Assembly: GCA_035294325.1 (NCBI GenBank)
Contig: DATGLE010000271.1
Coordinates: 1-18,388, forward strand
Origin: DATGLE01 sp035294325
GTDB lineage: Bacteria; Chloroflexota; Ktedonobacteria; Ktedonobacterales; Ktedonobacteraceae
Direction: 5' to 3'
DNA length: 18,388 bases
The notes under the pieces: generated by a model
The model's input: only the letters and a program-made list of their open reading frames with translations
What the model was told of the DNA's origin: nothing
The model's database searches: none
Shown here: one piece after another, positions 12,934 to 18,388 of the stretch
Numbering within the stretch: the stretch's first letter is position 1
How the letters are laid out: every line of letters starts with the position of its first letter
Made by a program: the position numbers and the translations under genes

Positions 12934-14377
12934 GGGCGACCATCGCTCAGGCGCCGCGATCAGCGCCGGTGTAGTGGAGGCTTTATCCGCGATAACGTTA
13001 CGATGTGTGGTCTGTTCGGCCCTCTATCCCATGATAGAGGGCGGTCAGCCCTGCCCGCCGCGCTATCGCTGCGATTGTGGCGGCGTGCTCGACGTGGAGA
13101 TGAAGCCGCAGTTCCCCGAGCAGCGTGAGCCGGTACGAGATCGTGATGAAGTTGAGTTGCTTGATATCAGCGGCGATAATGCGCCAGCCGCCGGAGCTGC
13201 CTGGCGCCAGCTCTTCGATGAGCGGGTCGCCGGGCCGCCCATCTGGTCGATCAGTAGCGACCGGCTCCTGCTCAACTATAGCGGCGTCTGGCGCTATCGC
13301 GAGCTGATCCTGCCCGCTCCTGAGCGCTCTATCGTCAGTCGTCCCGAAGGCAATACGGGCCTCTATCCCGTCGGTATCGAGAATTGTGGCGATGGACGTA
13401 TCGGCCACCGGCAGATTGGCGTTTACGCCGGGCTGGAGCGCTTCTTTCTCAAGCACGAGGGGGAGAACCCGACGGGCAGTTTCAAAGATCGCGGCATGAC
13501 CGTCGGGGTGACGATGGCGCAGATGCTGGGGGCGAAAGCGGTGGCCTGCGCTTCGACGGGCAACACATCGGCCTCTCTGGCCTCCTATGCCGCCCAGGCG
13601 GGTATGCGCGGGATCGTCTTCCTGCCGGCGGGAAATGTGGCGGGCGGGAAGCTGGCGCAATCGCTGGCCTATGGCGCGACAACGGTGCAGATCGAGGGCG
13701 ATTTCGATGCCGCGATGCGCCTGGTTGAGCAGGTCTGCGACGAACTGGGCATCTACCTGCTCAATTCGCTCAACCCTTTCAGGGTGGAGGGGCAGAAGGC
13801 GATAGGCTTCGAGATTTTACAGCAATTTGACTGGCAGGCCCCCGACTGGCTCGTGCTGCCGGCCGGCAACCTGGGCAACACCTCGGCCATCGGCAAAGCC
13901 TTCCGCCAGGCATACCAGCTTTCGCTCATCAGCCATATGCCGCGTATCGCCGCGATCCAGGCCGAGGGCGCCAACCCGTTCTATCGCAGCTTCGCGCAGG
14001 GCTTCGCGCGCTATGAGAGCGTGCACGCGCGGACCGTGGCCTCCGCGATCAAGATTGGCAACCCCGTGAGCTACGAGCGCGCGCGCCGCGTCATTGAGGA
14101 GAGCGACGGCGTGGTTGAGCAGGTCAGCGACGAAGAGATACTTGCCGCCAAAGCCGTGATTGACCGGGCTGGCATTGGCTGCGAACCGGCGTCGGCGGCG
14201 ACGCTGGCCGGTGTGCGCAGGCTGGTCGCGCGCGGCATCATCAAACGCGACGAGCAGGTGGTCGGCGTGCTGACGGGTAATCTGCTCAAGGATGGCAAAA
14301 CGGGTATCCCGCAGGAGGCTTCTGGCAGTGTGATCCCCCCGACGCTGGATGCTGTCAGGAAGGTGCTGGCTTCATGA
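12887..14377 (+). CDS. thrC: Threonine synthase
   Basis: A PLP fold-type II lyase of 496 residues (from the ATG at 12887) converting phosphohomoserine to threonine. A zinc-ribbon-like N-terminus has cysteines 40, 43, 56, 62 and 64 (CVVC, CPPRYRCDC). Then come WRYRELILP and RPEGNTGLYPV, the PLP lysine K200 in NPTGSFKDRGM, ASTGNTSASLASYAAQAG and the phosphate-site loop LPAGNLGNTSAIGKA. The C-terminal LTGNLLKDG is typical. The start is uncertain: a GTG at 12860 or 12878 is also in frame, and GGAAGGGAG at 12864-12873 fits best with 12887 at a longish spacing. All choices overlap thrB. The stop overlaps the next gene's start in ATGA. Confidence 0.95.
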   Translation: MGINSTGLRPGQGSGEGDHRSGAAISAGVVEALSAITLRCVVCSALYPMIEGGQPCPPRYRCDCGGVLDVEMKPQFPEQREPVRDRDEVELLDISGDNAPAAGAAWRQLFDERVAGPPIWSISSDRLLLNYSGVWRYRELILPAPERSIVSRPEGNTGLYPVGIENCGDGRIGHRQIGVYAGLERFFLKHEGENPTGSFKDRGMTVGVTMAQMLGAKAVACASTGNTSASLASYAAQAGMRGIVFLPAGNVAGGKLAQSLAYGATTVQIEGDFDAAMRLVEQVCDELGIYLLNSLNPFRVEGQKAIGFEILQQFDWQAPDWLVLPAGNLGNTSAIGKAFRQAYQLSLISHMPRIAAIQAEGANPFYRSFAQGFARYESVHARTVASAIKIGNPVSYERARRVIEESDGVVEQVSDEEILAAKAVIDRAGIGCEPASAATLAGVRRLVARGIIKRDEQVVGVLTGNLLKDGKTGIPQEASGSVIPPTLDAVRKVLAS

Positions 14378-16494
14378 GTTCTGTTGCGCAGAAAGGATCT
14401 GCTTCGCGGGCAGGCGATGAGGCGCAACCGCCGCGAGGGCGCTGGCGACGTATTGTTCTCCCGTCCTGGCTGCTCTGCTGGGAAATCTATCTGATTGTCG
14501 CGGTGGCGGCGCTCTTACGCCTGTATCAGATCAATAGAACCGAATTTGATGGCGATCAGGCGGTCATCTTCGGCATGGCTCGCTACGCGCTCCAGCATGG
14601 CCTGCTGGTTGCTACCAGCAACTATGCTTCGATACATATTCTCAATCCTCCAGCCATTATCTACCTGCTGATGGTGCCCGCCGCGATCAGCGCCGATCCT
14701 GTGGGGGCCGCGGTCCTGACGGCGCTCTGCGCAATCGCGGCGGTGCTGCTCTGCTACCTGTTTGTGCGGCGCTACTATGGCCGTCTCGCGGGCGCTATCG
14801 CCGCCTTCATCTTCGCCACAGCCTCGCGCGCAGTATTTTATTCGCGCTTTAGCTGGCAGCAAAACCTGCTGCCGCTCTTTGTAATGCTCTTCATGTTCGC
14901 GCTCTTCCGCGGCGTCGTCGAGAGGCGTAAGGGCTGGCTCGCACCCGCGCTGTTCTTGCTTGGCCTCTCAATCCAGTTGCATGCAACGGCGGCCTTCCTG
15001 GTTGTGCCGCTGGCGATAGCGCTGCTCCTCGCGCCGCATACGCTGCGCTGGCGCGACCTGGGCCTGGGAATCGTCCTGGTGCTGATTATCTACGCGCCCT
15101 ATATTGTCTGGGAGATCGCCTCGCATTTTTCGGATGTGAATATTCTGCTGGCTCCGACAAAAAAGCAGAGCCAGATCGACGACTGGGCGCTTTACTATTA
15201 TCAACTGATGATTAGCCCCTACGCAGAGCCATTCACGAACAGGTCCGCGATCCTCTACAGATTTATCCCCGTGCTTTTCTGGCTGCGCGATACCATGACG
15301 GCGCTCTTCATCGGAGGCGGTCTGCTGGCGCTGGTGTCGTCGCTCTGGCCGGCAAAGGGCAAAGCCGGTGAGAACGATAAGCGGCGCTGGTGGAGAAATC
15401 TGCGCGCCGATCCGTACCGCTGCGGGCTGCTGATCCTCTTCGGCTGGCAGATTACGCCGCTGCTGGCCCTCTCGCGTCATGCCCTGCCTATCTATCCGCA
15501 CTATTTCATTATCATCATGCCGGGCTGCTTTATTTTGATCGGCCTCTTTATCGCGAAGCTGGCCGGGTGGTTCCGGCGGCGCGGAACATGGGCCGAAGTA
15601 GTACGCTGCGCGTTCTTTACGCTGGCGGCGGCGATTATTGTGGCTCAACTGCTGGGGACAGGCGCCGATGTGCTCGATACTGTGCGCGGGCACTTCCACG
15701 ATCATGACCGCTCTAATCCCTATTATAACGATCTCGCTTCCCTGCGCCATGCCCTCGCCGCCGCCGATCAACTGGCGCTGGCGCATCATTTGAGCAGAAT
15801 CTACGTCACAACCGATGTCGCCACGGCCCAGGCGCTCTCCTACCTGGCGACGGAGACGCGCGATTTTCATACTCCGATGACGCTCTTCGACGCTACAAGC
15901 TGCCTGGTGCTGCCTGCTCCTTCCGATGGACCTGCTGTCCTGCTCGTCGGGCCATATAGCAATTTCAGCGATGCTCTGCTGGCCCACTTCACGAAAGCGA
16001 CGCTGGTGAGCGAGCCGCCAAGATTGGGCGGCGCTCCGTTCCGGCTCTATATCGTCGATCCGCCCGCTCCGCAGCCTGTTGCACAGGGCGCGTTTGCCGG
16101 CAATTTGCAACTGCTTGGTGCGCACGCTCAGCCATTCAGTTTCGCCAGCGCACCCTGGACGGTCACGCGCTGGAGCCTGCTGCGTTCAGCCGCGCCCGAT
16201 TACGAAACAACCTATAGCTACAGGCTGACGGCCACTGTCGCTGGCAGCAGGGCGCGCGCGCAGAGCCAGTGTGTGTTAGACTCGATGCGCGCGGGCGATG
16301 AACTGCTGATTGCATTCAGGTTGCCCGGCGGGCATGGATCTGCTTCTCTGGGTATCAGCGCGCAGTTCGAAGCATCGAAACCCTACACGCTCTCCTACGG
16401 TCCGCTGGCCTTCGAGACCGGCGCCTACCGGCGCTCGCGGTGGATGACGTTAGTAACAGCAGGAGGGGAGAAAATTCTGCATCTTGTATCCTGA
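14374..16494 (+). CDS. GT-C-type membrane glycosyltransferase (GT39-like), paralog 1
   Basis: A 706-residue membrane protein with about ten to twelve hydrophobic segments between residues 36 and 430, then a soluble C-terminal domain of about 270 residues. The first loop holds RLYQINRTEFDGDQA (D59, D61), placed as the acidic catalytic motif of ArnT/PMT-like enzymes that move sugars from polyprenyl phosphates on the outer face of the membrane. The donor and acceptor cannot be told, and family assignment rests on topology and this motif. A basic, Arg-rich N-terminus precedes the first span. The ATG overlaps the thrC stop by four bases (ATGA), implying coupled translation despite no link to amino acid synthesis. 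The next gene is a clear paralog, sharing YYGRLAGAIAA, RADPYRCGL, YVTTDVAT-like and AVLLVGPY segments. Confidence 0.75.
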   Translation: MSSVAQKGSASRAGDEAQPPRGRWRRIVLPSWLLCWEIYLIVAVAALLRLYQINRTEFDGDQAVIFGMARYALQHGLLVATSNYASIHILNPPAIIYLLMVPAAISADPVGAAVLTALCAIAAVLLCYLFVRRYYGRLAGAIAAFIFATASRAVFYSRFSWQQNLLPLFVMLFMFALFRGVVERRKGWLAPALFLLGLSIQLHATAAFLVVPLAIALLLAPHTLRWRDLGLGIVLVLIIYAPYIVWEIASHFSDVNILLAPTKKQSQIDDWALYYYQLMISPYAEPFTNRSAILYRFIPVLFWLRDTMTALFIGGGLLALVSSLWPAKGKAGENDKRRWWRNLRADPYRCGLLILFGWQITPLLALSRHALPIYPHYFIIIMPGCFILIGLFIAKLAGWFRRRGTWAEVVRCAFFTLAAAIIVAQLLGTGADVLDTVRGHFHDHDRSNPYYNDLASLRHALAAADQLALAHHLSRIYVTTDVATAQALSYLATETRDFHTPMTLFDATSCLVLPAPSDGPAVLLVGPYSNFSDALLAHFTKATLVSEPPRLGGAPFRLYIVDPPAPQPVAQGAFAGNLQLLGAHAQPFSFASAPWTVTRWSLLRSAAPDYETTYSYRLTATVAGSRARAQSQCVLDSMRAGDELLIAFRLPGGHGSASLGISAQFEASKPYTLSYGPLAFETGAYRRSRWMTLVTAGGEKILHLVS

Positions 16495-18388
16495 ATGGGT
16501 GCTTATTCGCTATTACTGAGGGGACCTTCAATCCATTCAGGAGAAATCGCGGCATTGGTTCAGATCGAAACATCCAAAAACATAGATGAGAAGCCGGCTC
16601 GCGACTCCGGGTTTGCGTGGCTGCGCTCGTGGGATATTTATCTTGTGGCGCTGGTGGCGGCCTTTCTGCGTTTCTACCAGATCCAGACCACTGAGTTCGA
16701 CGATGACCAGGCGATCCTCTTTCGCATGGCTTATGATGCAGTCCATCATGGACTGCTGCCCGTCACCAGCAATATCGCCTCAATAGGCATCGCTCACCCG
16801 CCCGGCGCGATCTATCTCTACATGTTGCCCGCGGCCCTGAGCGCTAATCCACTCTGGGGGGCGGTACTGGTAGGTATATTTACAACCGCCGCCGCTGTGC
16901 TGACCTGTATCTTCACGCGCCGGTATTATGGTCGCGCAGCGGGCCTGATCGCGGCGCTGCTCTATGCTACCGCCGCCAGGCCGCTGTTATACGCGCGCTT
17001 TATGTGGCAGCCCAACCTGATGCCGCCGTTTGTGCTGCTCTTCCTGTTCGCGCTCTTTCGTGGCGTGGTTGACCGTCGCAAGGGCTGGTTTTTCTTTGCC
17101 CTGCTGCTGCTTGGTGTGCTCTTTCAAATGCATCCAATCGCGAGCCTGATGGTCTTTCCGCTGCTGGCGGCGCTGATACTCGCTCCGGGAACGTTGCGCT
17201 GGCGCGATCTTGTGCTGGGCGCTGTCGCGCTGGTCGTGATCTTCTTTCCTTACCTGCTGTGGGAAGCCTTCACGCGCCTGGCCGATCTGCGCACCGTCTT
17301 CTCGCTGGCGAAGGAGCATGCGCGCATCGACGGCCAGGCCCTCGGTTTTTATCGCCTGTTTCTGAGTCCTTTTGATAGTCCGCCGGCTTATCCGACCTCC
17401 GTAGTTCGCGCGCTCGCTCCGGCGCTCTCCTGGCTCGGATACGTGGTGCCGCTGCTGGCGCTGGGAGGGTTTGCGCTGGCGGCGCTGACTTTGCTGGCGC
17501 GAGACGGAGTGGAACTTTCGCGGCAGGGCGGCAAGCTCCTCTCACAACTGCTGCTCTGGTGGCGAGGACTGCGCGCGGATCCGTACCGCTGCGGGCTGGC
17601 GCTGCTGCTGGTGTGGCAGATTGTTCCGCTTTTGTTCCTGCTGCGCCACGCCGTAAATCTCCATGCGCAATACTTCTTCATGCTCATGCCGGGGCCATTT
17701 ATTCTCATCGGGCTGTTATTTGCCCGCTCGACTGCGTGGCTGGCGCGGCTCAGGCCGGCGTGGAGATTCGCGCGCTATGGCGTCCACGCGCTGGCCGCGC
17801 TCATCATCTGCACGCAACTGGTGGGCGGTACGGCTTCTGTCATCGATACAAGCAGCGGGCACTTCGATGATCGGGGCTTTCAGCCGTATCCGTATCACAA
17901 CGACCTGGCATCGCTCCAGCGTGCGCTTTCTGCTGCTGACCAGCTGGCCCGGCGATCTCATATCAACCATGTCTATATTACAACCGACGCGGCTACGCGT
18001 ACAGCATTGAACTATTTAGCTGAGCAGATGTATACGCCCACGACGCTCTTTGATGCCTCAAGCTGCCTTGCGCTGCCCGGCCCTGCTCACGGGTCCGCGG
18101 TGCTGCTGGTCGGTCCCTATGATCGTTTGACGAATGATCTGCTGGGCCAGGTTGCTCATGCCCGGCTGGTCGAGCGACTCGAACGGCCTGGCGGGCAGCC
18201 TTTCAGGCTGTATATCGTCACCTCTGCTCCTGCACGTCCTTTATCTCAGGCTCAGTTCGTGCCTCATCTCCAGCTACTCGGCCAGCAGCAGAGCTATGTG
18301 GCCGCCGATCACTCATCCTGGCTGGTGACGCGCTGGAGCTTTATGCATGCGGCGCCGCCTGCTCTGCGCACAACCTACAATTTCGCGT
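16495..18388 (+). CDS. GT-C-type membrane glycosyltransferase (GT39-like), paralog 2, partial
   Basis: An open frame of 631 codons runs off the right edge. It repeats the layout of its neighbour: WDIYLVALVAAFLRFYQIQT, then EFDDDQA at 67-73, many hydrophobic spans, RADPYRCGL, and a C-terminal part with ASLQRALSAADQLA, VYITTDAAT, TLFDASSCLALPGP and SAVLLVGPY. Similarity is along the whole length at protein level, so this is a tandem duplication. Two starts are possible: the ATG at 16495, touching the previous stop (TGAATG) but without a binding site, and a TTG at 16555 behind AGGAG with an 11-base spacer, which would give an N-terminus closer in length to the paralog. The exact sugar substrate is unknown. 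Lack of a stop within the window explains why it is easy to overlook. Confidence 0.8.
   Translation, partial: MGAYSLLLRGPSIHSGEIAALVQIETSKNIDEKPARDSGFAWLRSWDIYLVALVAAFLRFYQIQTTEFDDDQAILFRMAYDAVHHGLLPVTSNIASIGIAHPPGAIYLYMLPAALSANPLWGAVLVGIFTTAAAVLTCIFTRRYYGRAAGLIAALLYATAARPLLYARFMWQPNLMPPFVLLFLFALFRGVVDRRKGWFFFALLLLGVLFQMHPIASLMVFPLLAALILAPGTLRWRDLVLGAVALVVIFFPYLLWEAFTRLADLRTVFSLAKEHARIDGQALGFYRLFLSPFDSPPAYPTSVVRALAPALSWLGYVVPLLALGGFALAALTLLARDGVELSRQGGKLLSQLLLWWRGLRADPYRCGLALLLVWQIVPLLFLLRHAVNLHAQYFFMLMPGPFILIGLLFARSTAWLARLRPAWRFARYGVHALAALIICTQLVGGTASVIDTSSGHFDDRGFQPYPYHNDLASLQRALSAADQLARRSHINHVYITTDAATRTALNYLAEQMYTPTTLFDASSCLALPGPAHGSAVLLVGPYDRLTNDLLGQVAHARLVERLERPGGQPFRLYIVTSAPARPLSQAQFVPHLQLLGQQQSYVAADHSSWLVTRWSFMHAAPPALRTTYNFA

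Overview
The window is GC-rich bacterial chromosome, tightly packed on the right and looser on the left. Gene families and the many dispersed intergenic palindromes (cores such as TGTAGGGGCGG, TGTAGAGGCAGGGCTTG and GTCATCCTGAGCGAAGCG) suggest a member of the Chloroflexota, possibly Ktedonobacteria. This placement is an inference from style and families, not from a marker gene.

Left part (1-5054): the first codons of an unknown minus-strand gene (1-156) are followed by about 800 bases of non-coding DNA with a minus-strand terminator and a nested palindrome. Then comes a plus-strand gene of a conserved family of unknown function (970-2079). It converges through a perfect 28-bp inverted repeat on a minus-strand pair: a PAP2-type membrane phosphatase (2139-2996) and a flavin disulfide reductase of the MerA/lipoamide dehydrogenase family (3096-4478). 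The divergent gap beyond it carries a palindromic repeat and a 32-bp perfect hairpin.

Right part (5055-18388): everything is on the plus strand. A good -35/-10 pair (5055-5084) precedes a long leader that encodes a 101-codon ORF with an extreme run of Leu/Val/Ile codons and ends in a strong intrinsic terminator (5614-5648), directly before ilvB. This is the layout of a ribosome-mediated attenuator and is the most interesting item in the window. Behind it lie ilvB, ilvN, ilvC, a short leuA without its leucine-binding regulatory domain, ilvE, thrB and thrC. Together they cover much of valine/isoleucine synthesis, the first leucine step, the final transamination, and threonine (the isoleucine precursor) from homoserine. 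ilvD, ilvA and leuBCD are not in the window.

thrC overlaps by 4 bases the first of two tandem paralogous multi-spanning membrane proteins that look like GT-C (ArnT/PMT, GT39-like) glycosyltransferases. The second starts directly after the first and runs off the right edge.

Intergenic gaps within the biosynthetic cluster are filled with palindromes and short tandem repeats (8015-8180, 9238-9297, 10528-10721, 11771-11835). Several appear to belong to one hairpin family whose stem changes are compensatory.
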